Part shown: positions 10,801 through 22,300 of the stretch, piece after piece
Position numbering within the stretch: the first letter of the stretch is position 1
Layout: each line of letters begins with the position of its first letter
Source: Chlorella sorokiniana
Lineage: Eukaryota > Chlorophyta > Trebouxiophyceae > Chlorellales > Chlorellaceae
Direction: 5' to 3'
DNA: 64,000 bases
Assembly: GCA_025917655.1 (NCBI GenBank)
Contig: CP084612.1
Coordinates: 1,674,001-1,738,000 of the forward strand
Position numbers and translations under genes: made by a program
The notes under the pieces: model-generated
Database searches by the model: none
What the model was told of the DNA's origin: nothing
What the model saw: only the letters and a program-made list of their open reading frames with translations

Positions 10801-13354
10801 TCCATCAAAATGTGTAATCCCACCATTTTTTGCGGCTCTGCAAGAAAGCCCTGCTTGTGGCTGCCTGCCTACCTGGCTGCCAGCTCATCGGGCGCTGCAG
10901 CCTTGGCGGCGTCCCTGGCGCTGCCGCTGTAGTCGGCAGCGGTGGAGGAGCCGGGGCGCGGTCAACGAGCTCAGCAGCCTTTGCCCTGCATGCAAGCATG
11001 GTGGTAAGAGTTGGACAATAACATTATGTGGACAATAACACTCTTGAAGGCACGTCATGCCTTTGATGAAATTTCCACTGAAAAAGGGAGGAATGCGGGG
11101 CAGGGCGTAGAGTTGAAAGTGCCTGCACAGCACAGCATGCACAGCACAGCACGCTAACCTGGCAGCCTCGGTCGCCTCAGTCGCCCTCTCAGCTGCTCGG
11201 TTCATGGCATCAGTGGCGGTGTCTGGCGGGTAGGCCACATAGTGCTCGGGCGGCGGGTGCCCCCAGCAGAGGGTGCCCCTGTGTCGCCGGCTGTGGCGGG
11301 TGCTGGCTCCTTTGCAGGGGGCTGGGCGGGCTGCGGGGCAGGGAGGAGTTTGGAAGGTTGACTGTACTGCATGCCGACGACTGCATCCCTTTGCTCTTCA
11401 AGTTCTCAAGTTTCCTAAAGCCACAACAGCACACAGGAGGAAGCCTGTACAACCTGGGCAGGTGGCGTGCGGATGGGCACGGGTGCGCCCCCAGCCATGG
11501 CCATGGCTTCATCCAGCAGCGCCTGGCTCTCCCGGTCCTCTGGGGACGTGTCTGCGGGTAGGGGGAAGGAGATAGCGGTAGGGGCGATGAGGAAGCTGTT
11601 AGAGCAGGCTCACACAAGCTCTTCGGCACGCCGCCAGGGTGGGCGCTCCACTCTGCGGGAGCATATGCAGGGATGCAAGTGCCTGCGCTGCTCTGCGGGC
11701 CTGGCCCTCTGCATTGTTTTTGAGAACTTTTGAGCAGCTCACCCGCCCGCTCCACGTGCACCTCCGGCAAATGCTCCTTGATGAACTCCACGGCGTGGCT
11801 CACGCTGCCACCCACCGCGTGCGCCACGTCAGAGGCCTGCGAGATTCACAGGCGAGCAGCAGGCGTGCGTGGGGGTGGCACCACGGAGAGTCGAGACCTG
11901 GCCTGCTCTCAGCAGGTGCTAGCAGGTGCTGCTGGATCAAGAAGCTCCCCAGATGGCAGCCGCCCTCGCATGCTCGGTGGCGAGAAAGGTATTGTGCTAC
12001 AATGCTGAGTGCCAGGCAGGGCGGCAGGCGCACCTTCTCCTTGGCCGCCTCGCCATACTCTTTGGCGGCCTCACCCGCAGCAGCGGCGCGCTCCCGCGTG
12101 GCATCCGCCAGCTCCCGGCCTTTGCGCGCGCGTCAGCAGCAGCGCCCTTGGCTGGGCACAGCGAGGCGGGGCAGGGCGGCGGGTGGCAGGTGGTTGAGCA
12201 GCAGCAGGGTGGGAGACGAGGGGGCACTGGTGCCCAGCACGGCACCGGCTGCATCGGCCCGATGCAGAATGGCAGGCTCGAGTCAGCGTGATTGGATGCA
12301 AGCGCAGAGAGCATTCTTGAGGCACAAGCTGCCCACCAGACTCCGACAACTCTCCCGCCTTGCCCTTGACCGTCTCCGCCGCCTCTCCGGCACGCTCCTT
12401 CACCTCCCCGCCAGCCTGCTGCGCGGCCTCACGGGCCTCCCCCGCCTTTGCCTTTGCTGCCTGCATCATTGATGGGAAGAGCTGATCAAGAAATGGGGAA
12501 CGATGCATCCAGGACTGTGGAATGCTTTGGCAAGGTGTGGCAGAGGGAAACTTGCTGGATGGAGCGAAAATGCAACAAAGAATGGTGGCCAACCTTTGCC
12601 GTCTCGCTGGTGGCCTCCTTGCCGGCCTCGGCGCTCTCTTCTGCCTTGGTCCCTGCCGCCTCGCCATGCTCCTTGGCAGCCTGCAACCGCAGCACGCCAC
12701 TGTGGAGTCCTGCAAATGCATCTTTGCCTTGGTGCGCTGAAGCTGTGGTGCGCCGAGGCTGTGGACGGGGCTCTAGGCGCAGGCACTTGCTGGCCTTGCC
12801 TCGGCGTATGAGACGCTTCCTGGCGCCTTGCTCATGTCAGGCTTCACCGCTTCATCTTTCTGGGGCTTGGCCAGGCGGGGACCTGCGAGAGAAAGGTGAA
12901 AAACAGTGGGAGGCGGTCAGCCGATGGCTGTGCGACTGCCTGGAAGGATGGGTTGCCGTGGTGGCGGCCGCGCATCGCTCACCGCCGCGGCCGGGGTTGG
13001 CGGCGCGTCAACCTGCAGGCAACATGGCATGGGAGCCTTGATTTACATCTCACAATCCCTGCTCCTCCCCCTGCAACTACCCATGCAGCTCACAAGGGTG
13101 GTGTGTGCCTGCCGCCACTGCCATGCATGCACCACCCCCCTGGCGCCTGCCCCCTGCAGCCTGCTGCACCCTCAGCGCACCAGCGCGGCAGCGCCTCCAA
13201 GTGAGGGCTTCAGCTCCTCGTGCAGCGCTTCTTTGGCGGCCAAACCCTTTTTCACGTCCTCCTTGGACACCTGGGCAGACGGATCCTCCACCTCTGGCGC
13301 TGCCTCTTCTCTAGACAGCACCTCAAAAGCATTCTCGGTGCGCGCCCCGGCCAT
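7833..13354 (-). CDS. Very long, many-exon LEA-like (group 3 type) protein
   Basis: ATG at 13354 (MAGARTENAFEVLSREEAAP), stop at 7833 (ending WGDEGELPS). At least 15 exons can be read on the minus strand, most encoding Ala/Glu/Lys/Arg-rich amphipathic helix with the 11-residue periodicity of LEA group 3 proteins, for example AAKAKAGEAREAAQQAGGEV (about 12455), EAAKEYGEAAKEK (about 12045), GRAADSARDVAGRAEGAAQQ (about 9450) and ASAGVKEAAHDAREAVHDAK (about 8130). LEA proteins are disordered in water, fold on drying and protect membranes and enzymes. One base appears to be missing near 10951 and 11259, and a GC repeat at 9528-9541 shifts frame. A TGA at 10607-10609 could end a first gene, but it overlaps a perfect donor (AA|GTGAGC), has no poly(A) signal after it, and LEA-type coding resumes at once, so I treat this as one gene. 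Confidence 0.7.
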
Positions 13355-13618
13355 GGCTGCCCGACCAGCTCGTCAGTGCAAGCGGAGGAGGCTTCCCTGC
13401 AACTCTGGGGTCTGTTTGGGGATTTGATGGCTAATGCGGCCTTGTTTGTTCTCGAAAATAAACTCGCGGGCTGCGGCACAGTGAGGCTAAGTCATGCCTC
13501 AGGTGCATTGTGGGCCGGCTTCGCCTCCGAGTCGAAGTCCGAGTCAGCTGCAGGCGCAGCACGCACAGCACAGGGGGTGGCAGGCATCCACCGCTCCCGC
13601 TAGCGTCATTCTGCAGCC
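13355..13618. promoter_or_regulatory. Short divergent promoter (264 bases)
   Basis: Lies between the ATG of the LEA-like gene on the minus strand and the ATG of a helical-protein gene on the plus strand. The short distance suggests shared control of the two genes. No specific motif was identified. Confidence 0.4.
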
Positions 13619-14334
13619 ATGGCCGCCAGCAGGCGGGAGGAAGTGGGCGAGCAGCTGGAGGAGGCCTCGGAGCGGCTGGCGGAGGTGGCGGCGGAGCTGC
13701 ACAGCTGGGTGGGTCCCGCCGCCCGCCACGCACCCAGCGACGAGGAGGCTGAGCGCCTGAAGCGCCAGGCAGCGGCTGCCATCCATGATGTAGCGCGCAT
13801 GCTGGGCTCCGAGGGCCCTGCTGCTGCGATTGCCGAGGTGGGCTGGCGGCAGGGAGCGGGGTTGCTGGCTTGGCTGGCGCGCTTGGAGCAGCTGCAGCCA
13901 GGTGCCTGTCCGGCTTCCACGTGTCTTCCTCTGTTGCATCATTGCCTTAGATGACACCAGAAAACATACTGGAGTAGGCTTGATCATTCATCGATCATTC
14001 AATGCGTACAACAAAACAAAGATCCCAAGCTGGATGCGGATGGTGTGTTTTGACAGCGGATGTGCAAGTGCACCATCTGGCAGCCCTGCTCCGTTCTCCA
14101 GAGCCTGGAAGCCTTGCCGTGCAGGAGATCGTGGAGGAGGATCTGAGCGCCCTAGATGAGAGCAGCCGGGCCGTCCTGCACCAGAGTGTCAGTGGAGGCG
14201 GCAGTACCGCTGCTCTTTCAGCGGCGGCAGGCGGCCGCGCGCAGGCCACAGAACCTGCCAGCCCCAAGTTATCCCGCCCGGTCCACCTGCCAGTGGGTTC
14301 TGTTCGAGAGGGCAATGCGGAGCGCACGCTGTAA
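13619..14334 (+). CDS. Small helical protein of unknown function
   Basis: Exon 1 (13619-13837) encodes MAASRREEVGEQLEEASERL and then EVAAELHSW and AERLKRQAAAAIHDVARMLG: a charged, Leu/Ala-rich helix with coiled-coil potential. Exon 2 begins about 14057 and encodes a segment with VHHLAALLRSPEPGSLAVQE, EEDLSALDESSRAVLHQ and a low-complexity tail, ending at the TAA at 14332-14334. The exon phases at the proposed acceptor do not match, so either a small exon is missed or there is another base error. TGTAA overlaps the stop codon. I do not recognise a family. It is divergent from the LEA-like gene and has similar composition in its first half. Confidence 0.55.
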
Positions 14335-14854
14335 GGTAACTCCAGCGCCCTTCCACCCATTGTGCCTGCATGACAGAGCCCTGCAGGCAGGAGAGCTGTA
14401 CGCATGGCCCCACCGCTCGCGGCGGCAGCGGGTGGGAAGACATGTCGAAATCGAAATCGACACAGGTTTGAAACCGCGGGCATGCACTTGCTGGATTTGA
14501 GCTTCACAGGCGGTGGGGCGACTCATGAGATGGGAGCAACAGCACAAAGCAGAAAACACATACAGGAGCACTGGTAGCGACGCAGCGTGGCAGCCACAGA
14601 GCACGTGAATGATTGGTCAAGCAAGACAAGCGTCCCGAAGAGAGCCGATAGCATTTGGAAAGCAGCTGCCACTGTCGAAAAACGGGCCAGGGGTGCGAAA
14701 AACGTGTCAGGGGTGGCTGCCCCCTTCCCACCTAGCAGCTGCCTTTCTGGGCGAGGCAGAGCCGCCGACGTGCGCTCGCATGCTTTTTCGCGTTGACCCG
14801 AGCTGGAACTGGAGCCTGCCAAGCCGGGCGCCCGCACCTCGCCAACCGCACGCG

Positions 14855-17434
14855 TCACAGCCTGAGGCGCCCCGCCACCTGCGCCGCCAGCTCGTCCATT
14901 ACGTGGCGCGGCGGCGTGACGCTGTGCAGGGAGAAGGGCGCCGAGGAGTAGCTGAGCAGGTCGACGTCGCCGACCCCGGTGGGGCTCTGCGGGTCGATCA
15001 GCTCCCGCTCGCCGTCGTGCTCCACTCCGCCCTGCTCAAGGAAGGGCATCGGGTGATATGAATTTGGCACTTGAAGTGGTGTAAAAGGGGGATGGGGTGC
15101 TAGAGGGTGGGTGGGTGGTGGTGACGGTTGTGTGGTGGGAGGAAAATGCAGAGGAGGGAAGGGGGAGGCGGGGGAGGAAGCTGGTGGATGGGCCGCACTG
15201 GCATAAGGGCAAGCGGGCGCCATAAAAGAGGGGAGTCTCACCTCCACAGCCGCCATGGGGTTCAGTCCTGGGGGATGCCGGCACAGTGGGTGCAGCTGTC
15301 GCTGTAGCGCTGGCTGCCTGGCCCCCCGCAAGGCTGCCGGGCGGCGGCTCTGCCACCTCCGCCTCAGCGTCTGTCTCGTCCTCGCCTTGCGAGGAGGAGC
15401 GCCCTGTTGCTTCCAAGCTTCCCTCTGCCTGCTCCATCCGACGCGGGCTCGCCCATCGGGGCGGCGGTGCGCCTGCACAGCCGCGGGGCAAGAAGAGGCG
15501 CCGCAGCAGAGCCAGTCAGGGCAACGCCTGCCTGTTAAGTGTGCGCAGGCAGCAGCAGCAACAGCCGTGCAGCAGCAGCAGAGCAAGCCGCTCAGGGCTC
15601 TGGGAGCCCCTGCTTCCCAGCCAGGGAGGGTGCCTGCGCCTCACCGGCAGCTCCTCTTCAGAGCTCGCTCGCTCCCCCTCTTCACCCTCCCCTTCCTGGG
15701 CCGTGCTCGTGGGGGTGAAATGAAGCGCCGGGAGGCGAAGGGGCGGAAGGGCTTGTCGCGCTGGTGGTAGCCGGCCCGGGGGAGCAGGCGGTCTCAAAGT
15801 CGTACTCCCGGGCCAGCCGGAAGTCGCCTGGAAGGTGCGGATGGAGAGAACGAGCAGGGTAGGGGGCTGGTAGGACGACGCGCATGTGGTGCACGCAGGC
15901 ACGCGCATCCCGCCCAGCGGCTGCAGAGCCTGCAGGCTGGGCTGTTGTTGCACGTGCTTCGCTTGAGACACACACACACACACACGCACACGCACACACA
16001 CGCACACACACACACACGCGCACACACACACTCACTCACCAGACTTGCTGGCACGCAGGGACAGGGCGTGCCGGAAGAGGCGGTCCTCGTCAGCCTCGGC
16101 GGCGGCCTGGCGGGGGAAGGGGCAGGGTTCCCTGTTGCTTCACAAAAACATGTGTGTGGTCGCATGGGGTAGGAGGGGTTGTGGGGCAGGGGTGAAGCCC
16201 TGCCTCAAGCTGTTCCACCTGGCTGCGCTGCCACTAACGCCCGCATGCTCCCCACCCACCCCAGAGGCCACTTCTGATGCAAAGTCACGCAGCGGGGCCA
16301 GTGCATCCACCACATCCGGCAGCGCAGGGGGAAGGGGTTGGACGAGGGGCGTGCGGGGCGCGGGTGGGCTGCCAGCAGCGGCAGCAGAGCCGGAGCTTGC
16401 CGCCTCCGAGGTCTCCTCCTCCTCTGCTGGGCGCCAGGTGCTGCTGGCTGACGGCTGCGTGCCTTCGGCGCCGCTGGGAGGCAGGGAGATGGCGGAGGCT
16501 GCTGCCACCGCCTCGCTGTTCTCCGCCGCACGCTCCTCTTGCCGCGGCTGCGGCGGAGGCGTCAACGGCGCTGAGGTGAGCCATAGGCAGGCCAACGAGC
16601 GAAGACTACTGATCCTCAGGCATGAGCACTGATCCTCAGGCATGAGCACAACCCCTTCCACAACTCCATAATCAAATAAAAACCAGCAACACAGTCGCAC
16701 CAACAGGATGGTTCCCCGCCGTGTCAGGCGACACTTCGCCCTCTGCGCCCTCACCTGGTGGTGCAGCAGCTCCTCCTCCATAACCTCGGCGTTGGCGGTC
16801 GCCGCATCGGCCAGCGCCGCCACTTCGCGCTTCGCTTGCTGCGTTTGGATGGGTGGGTGAATGGATGCTGGGTCTGTGATGTGTGTGTTGCAGGGGGTTC
16901 AGGGGTGCAGGGGTTGCAGGGGCAGGCGAGGGAAGCTGCTGCACGCCAAGGCAGGGCCTGGCAAAGCGTGGCCCAGCGCCGCAAAGCAGCAGCGTGCAGC
17001 CAGGCTGCGCTGGGGGACCCACCTCCACTGTGGCCAGAAGGAGACTGGAGTCTATGTGGGGCAGCATGGTTCCGCGGCGGCGCGCTCGGCGCACGGCGTC
17101 TTGGATTACGGAGCGGCAGCGGGACGGCTCCACGCCCCGCCCGCACGCAGCACTCACCATCGCCTCCAGCTCAGACAGCTGCCGGGGGACAGGGGATAGA
17201 GGCTGGAGCAGTGAAGCTGATTGCAGATGGTGCAGTTGAATACATGTGGTTGCACATGTTTTGGGTCTGCACGGACACAGGCCGGCAACCACAGACATGT
17301 GTGCTAGGTAGTTGCCGGCTACCACCGCAGCCCTCCGCCCGCTGCAGGAGCGCCCACCCCACCTGCCGCTGCATCCGGATCGTGCGGTCGTCCTCCGTCG
17401 GCTGTATCATGGGGTAACGCAGGCGATCAGCCAT
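14855..17434 (-). CDS. Unrecognised multi-exon protein with coiled-coil and acidic low-complexity parts
   Basis: Start chosen at the ATG at 17434 (MADRLRYPMIQPTEDDRTIR). Following exons give LSELEAMVSAACGRGVEPSR and RRGTMLPHIDSSLLLATVE (about 17030-17180), a helix VAALADAATANAEVMEEELL (about 16755-16830), a long Ala/Ser/Glu/Pro-rich exon (about 16270-16575) containing LPDVVDALAPLRDFASEVAS, then EADEDRLFRHALSLRASKSG (about 16040-16105) and DFRLAREYDFETACSPG (about 15780-15830). The last exon, about 14855-15060, ends VMDELAAQVAGRLRL then TGA. It contains no membrane span and no domain I can name. It is head-to-head with the gene at 17786, 351 bases away. Confidence 0.55.
15968..16031. repeat. 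(CA)n microsatellite
   Basis: Imperfect CA dinucleotide tract of about 64 bases broken by CG steps, within an intron of the unrecognised minus-strand gene. Confidence 0.9.
16610..16649. repeat. 20-bp tandem duplication, two copies
   Basis: Two identical adjacent copies of a 20-base unit (CTGATCCTCAGGCATGAGCA), in an intron of the minus-strand gene. Confidence 0.85.
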
Positions 17435-17785
17435 TATGGGCTGGATTAAGCGACCCCGCAACTGATCGCGCACAGGGAAAGGTGTCGTGCCTTAGTCGTT
17501 AGTATCATAAAAGCCGATTTATGAAAGATGCTGATGTCGGAGATGTAGTATGCTGGATAAGGGGGAGCTGTGATGTTTTGCGCGCATGCCACCTCAGCCA
17601 GGTGCGTTGTACGTTGTACGATTAACCATCGCGCCTTGGATGCACCCGCCACTTTGACAGTGATCTGCAAGATCTCTGGGCGTCCATCAGCCGCACGCTC
17701 AGCACACAATAGCAGGGCCCCCGAAAACTCGCTGAACCTTTCGCAAGGAGACGGTTTACACGCTGACAGATCAGGAAACACTCAA
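17435..17785. promoter_or_regulatory. Divergent intergenic region (351 bases)
   Basis: Separates the start of the minus-strand unknown gene (17434) from that of the plus-strand helical gene (17786). Locally less GC-rich than the genes. I see no gene in it. Confidence 0.4.
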
Positions 17786-18947
17786 ATGCAATCGTTGAAA
17801 GAAGGGGCGCAGCGGGCGGTGGAGGTTGTGGAGGTCGGCACCTCAAAGGCGGCTGCCGTGCTCAGCGGCGGCGCCGGCCAGGAAGCCGATCCTGAGCATC
17901 ACGTTGAAAGCAAGGTGGCTGCCTGCTCATGCTGGAGCCTCCTTGCTTATGTCAGGCACATTGGCTGCTCATGCAAAAATACACATGATCCATTCATGGC
18001 CAACAGTCCCAGTCGTGTATGCACAGCGCAACTCCACTGCCTGGCGTGTGGCCCGCAGGCAGCCGCCCGGCCGACAGCGATCTTGGTGGTGCGGCATGGC
18101 GCCAGGCCCCGGCCCGCTGGAGAAGATGCGAGAGTCTGCCGCGCATGCGGTGGAGGGCGTCAAGCTGCGCCTGCACCTGGGCAGCGCTGGGGCCACCGCC
18201 GAGCAGCGCACTGGTGGGTCTGGCTGGCGGCTCTTCACAAGCCAGCTTGGGGCACCAGGGTGCCCCCTTCTTCCCCCAATGAACAATGCACCACACTGAC
18301 AGCATTGTATGCAACGCCTTGCAGCTAGAGATAGAGCTGCATTTCACCTTGATTGCCGATTCGTACCGGCGCCACAGGGGAGGCTCTGCACATGGCCAAG
18401 GCGGCAGAGGGGCGCAACGAGGCAAGGGACGACCCCGTCGACCATGCTATGCACGACGCGCTGAAGCCAGACCCGTGAGCTGCTCGTTCTTTCTGTCGCC
18501 CATGAATGCCGCAGCTGGATGCTGAGCTGCCTGGGGTTGGCTTGGTGGCTGGTGCATGACCAGCCAGCTACAGAACGCGGGGAGGACTGTACTCCGCTGG
18601 TGGTGCCACCCTTGCTGAAGGGGCGAGCGCCCAGAGATGAGCGCCTTCCCGAGACCCTGGGGGACGCGTTGGCGGTGGCCCAGGTCCGCCCCTGAAGGTT
18701 CTTCCCTGGCCCTGCATGCGTGCCGCCAACACCAGCTGCTAGATGCTCCCAGGCCGCCCAATCCTTGCTGACCTGGGCCGTTTCAAGGCTCACCAGTTGC
18801 TGCACGCAACTCCTGCGCCCCTTGCAGATGCGAGATCTGCCCGCAAACCCGCCTAGCGCGGCGGCGGCGGCGGCAGGTGACAGCGGCAACGGCGTGGAGC
18901 CGGCGCCGCCCAACCCCTTCTCTGCAGGGTCGCGCTCCAAGCTGTGA
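17786..18947 (+). CDS. LEA-like helical protein
   Basis: Exon 1 (17786-17914) starts MQSLKEGAQRAVEVVEVGTS. Exon 2 (from about 18064) gives LEKMRESAAHAVEGVKLRLH. Exon 3 (about 18379-18475) gives GEALHMAKAAEGRNEARDDP, then DHAMHDALKPDP. The first three exons join in phase and are Ala/Glu/Lys-rich helix, like the large LEA-like gene. A TGA directly after exon 3 (about 18476) could be the stop, but it overlaps a consensus donor (CC|GTGAGC). The last exon, about 18829-18947, encodes a Pro/Ala tail ending NPFSAGSRSKL. Its phase does not fit without one indel, so the C-terminus is uncertain. TGTAA is at 19207. Confidence 0.6.
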
Positions 18948-19206
18948 GGTGCAAGCACGCAGATGCCGCTGGGAGGGCTGTTGTTGGCGTGGCCTGTTGC
19001 GGGTTTCCTTGGAAGATGGGCTAGCGATGTGCGCTGTTGTTGCTAATCTTCTGCTGAAAAGGGCCTGAAACCAGAGCATGGAAATCCATCCGAATAAGCA
19101 TGCAAAACGATGGGGCACAGCTGCGCAGCGTGTCACATCGTCCCCGCTGCCGCCATGGATGAAGCCCTCCGACCGTTCAGTTCTCCGACTGCTCAGTTTT
19201 CCCCCT

Positions 19207-19211
19207 TGTAA
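19207..19211 (+). terminator. Poly(A) signal TGTAA of the LEA-like gene at 17786
   Basis: TGTAA 260 bases past the last proposed stop and about 130 bases before the converging glutathione reductase gene ends. Confidence 0.45.
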
Positions 19212-19341
19212 CCCCGGCTTCCTTCCCCCAGCGGCTCGGCAAGCTTGCCCTTGCACTCCACCCGCCTGCACACAAGAGTGCAAGGGTGCGGGTGGGTGGG
19301 TGGTGGTGAGGCTGGTGGCAAGGCTGGTGGTGGCATGTGTC

Positions 19342-22300
19342 TCACGTTCCCACCAACAGATCCGGCCGCATCGGTGAACCCAACTCCCGCCCTGATGAAA
19401 GCCTGGACCTGTTGTTCACAGGCCTGCAGGCGGCCCTGGGCAGCGCCTCACCCAGCAGAGCGCCCAGCCTCACCCCCCACCTCCCATGTTGGCTGCCCCC
19501 CGGGTGCTGCGGCGGCCCACCTGGCCGCCGAGGACATTGTGACCCACTCCTCTGCAGCCGAGGGTGGATGCCCACGCAGGAGTCGAACTGCGCCTTGGTG
19601 GCGTTGCACTTGAGGGCCACCGCCAGGCCCTGCATGATCTCAGCGGCGTCGGGGCCCACCTGCGTGGAGGCGGGAAAGGGAGGGGGTAGTGTGTGGGTGT
19701 GGGTGTGGGGGAGCTCAGTGAGTAGGGGGTGAGGGGTTTAGCTGGAGGGGGAGGGGGTGGCAGCCCCAGCAGGTCAGGCGTGGGGGAGAGGGGAGGAGGG
19801 GTATTGGCGGACAAGCAGCGAGGCTGGGGGGGAGGGGGATCAGGGCAGCGGTGGTGGGAAGCAGGCGGGGGAGTGACCGGAGGCACAGCAAGAGCAAGAG
19901 GGACAAAAGGGGCGAGCGCCAGTTGCGCCCGCTGCCCGCCAGCCCTAATCGCCACCCGCTAAAAGGCAGTTCACCCGCTCCCCTCGGGCCCTACACCTCC
20001 GCCGCCGCTCACCATGTGGCAGCCCACCACTCGGTTGGTGGGCACGTGCACAATCATCTTCATGAACGTGCGCTCGTCGCGGCCGCTGCACCAACGGCGT
20101 GCACACAGGCGGGGGCTGAGAGGCGGGGGACAGAGGGCAAGGATGATCACCCCGGCCCATTGGCCGGTGCATGCCGACGATGGCCTTGCTGACGCCCTGC
20201 AGCCCTCGCTGCCCGAGCCAGCCGGGACTGAGCAGGCGGCGGCGGCGGCCCTGGCAGCGCCGGCAACCTTACCCTGCCGCCCCGCCCGGCTGCCATCCAG
20301 CCGCCCTGGAGTGCGCACAGTGCTCCCACACCAAGCCCCGACCCGCACCTCAGCGTGTTCTTCATGGGCTTGAACTTGGACACATACACGTCCACCTCTC
20401 CAGACAGCTTCTCTATCGCCTTCTCCTCCGTCATGCCCACGGTGCCAAGTGGCGGCTGGCAGAACACCGCGCTGGGCACCTGCGGGTGTGGAGGGTGGGG
20501 AGGCGCGGCGACGGCCCTGAGGCTGGCGGCCCTGAGCAGTACCCCATGGCAGCGGCGGGCAAACGCGCCGTTGGCCTCCTCCGTGCGCCCGTGTTGAGCT
20601 GTCGCCTGGCTCAACCAGGTGCGCGAGAATGCCACTGGAATGTCCACAAATCATCCCCCTGAGCCCAGCCCCCCGAGCCCCTCACGTTCTCGTAGTCTGG
20701 CGCGGTGGGCTTGCCGCCAAACAGCGTGGCCACCAGCGCCCTGCCCTCCATCAGCGCCACTGCAGCCAGCGGCGGGGATCTCAACGGTCGTGGCTGGCGG
20801 CAGGCGCGGTCCAAGCCCATCGCTGTGCACGCCACCACCAGCTGCGCTGCGCCGCAACGCCTTCCCTTAGTTAAAGGGGGCCCAGCGCTGCCTCGGCCTG
20901 CCCCCATTGTCCCATCCCCCACCTGGCGTCAGGTTCATGCGGTTGGTGCAGTCACCGATGGCCCACATGGATGGCACCTGAGGCAGGTGGCAGGGCACAC
21001 CGCTGAGCACAGGCCAGGCACGGGCGAGCAGCACACCGAGGGGCGACTCGCGGGCAGCGCTGCACAGCAGGCAGCGGCAGACCTGCATAGGAAGCGGCGG
21101 CCGCGCGGGACAAGCAGCAGGCGGCAGCGCGGCGGGCGCCCTGCTGCTGGGAGCTTGCGGCGGCACAGGCATGTGCGAGCATGCTGCATGCATGCGGCGG
21201 GGTGCAGGCGGTACGGTGGTACCGCTCACGTTGGTGTGCGAGAACTCATCCACCTTGATGGCCCGGCTCTTCTCCTCCAGCTGCACCCCCGCATCCTGCG
21301 ACAGCCGCGGAACACAGGAGTGGCGTGTGCAACCAGCCAAAGCCGCAACAGGCGCTCTCGGCAGCACAGCTCGCGTGCAACGCTTGAGGGCAGATGGCAG
21401 CAGGCGCAAGCTGCGCAGCGGCCAGGCAATTTTGCGGCGTGGGGCGGAGCTGGACGGCAGCAGGGCGTCTCTGAACTTACGGCGCACCTCAAGGCCGATG
21501 CCGCGTGTGTTGGGCGCCCGTCCCGTCGCAAACATGACCTGAAAGCGCGGCACAGGGGTGCATGGGTGGGCACCTGCCGCAGTCATACGCTGTCTTAGCT
21601 ACTCAGGTCAGGGCTGAACGTGCGCCCAGCCGCCTCATGTCATCCACGCCGCATCACGGCAGTCGCCCGGCCGACGCCGCGCCACCAGGACAAGCAACCC
21701 ACAGCTGCAAGCAGACTGACAGTCCAGGCAGAAGCGGTGCCCGGGCTGGCGCCCGACGAGGGCCCCGACGACGCGCCTGCGCGCATTGGATGACGCCGGT
21801 CTGCTCCCCGCTTTCGTAGTGAAGGTCGATGCCGCCGTCTGCATTGCGCTCCAGCCTGAACAGGGGAGCCAGGCGGGGGAGGGGTGACAGGGGGTCGGGC
21901 GGCTTGCAGAACGCAAGGCGGGAGGTCGTTGCTACCTGCCATCCGCCAGCATGGAGGGTCGAGGCGGGGAGCGCGAGCGGGGCTGCTGCTGACGGCGCGT
22001 CGGCGTCAGGCTGCTGCTGCGGGGCATGCGCTCCCCGCCGGCCCCCGCCCCTGCTGCGCTCACTTGGTGGGGCTGGTCTTCAGGTGCACCTGCACCCCGC
22101 GCTTCTGCAGGTTCTCCGTCACGATCGACCGGCACTCCTCGTCAAAGCTGCGCACGGGGGGGGCAGCACAGTTGTGTACGGCAGGAGGAGGTACTGGGCT
22201 GAGGGGGCGTTGCAAGTGGCGGGCGTGCCAGGTGAGAGGGTGCGCGCGTCGGCGGCACGGCTGCACACCTTGGCAGGTGCATGCGCGGGCGCATGCGGGT

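Noticed and set aside
15968-16031. CA tract as a telomere or regulatory element
   Set aside because: Simple dinucleotide microsatellite within an intron; no telomeric repeat is present.
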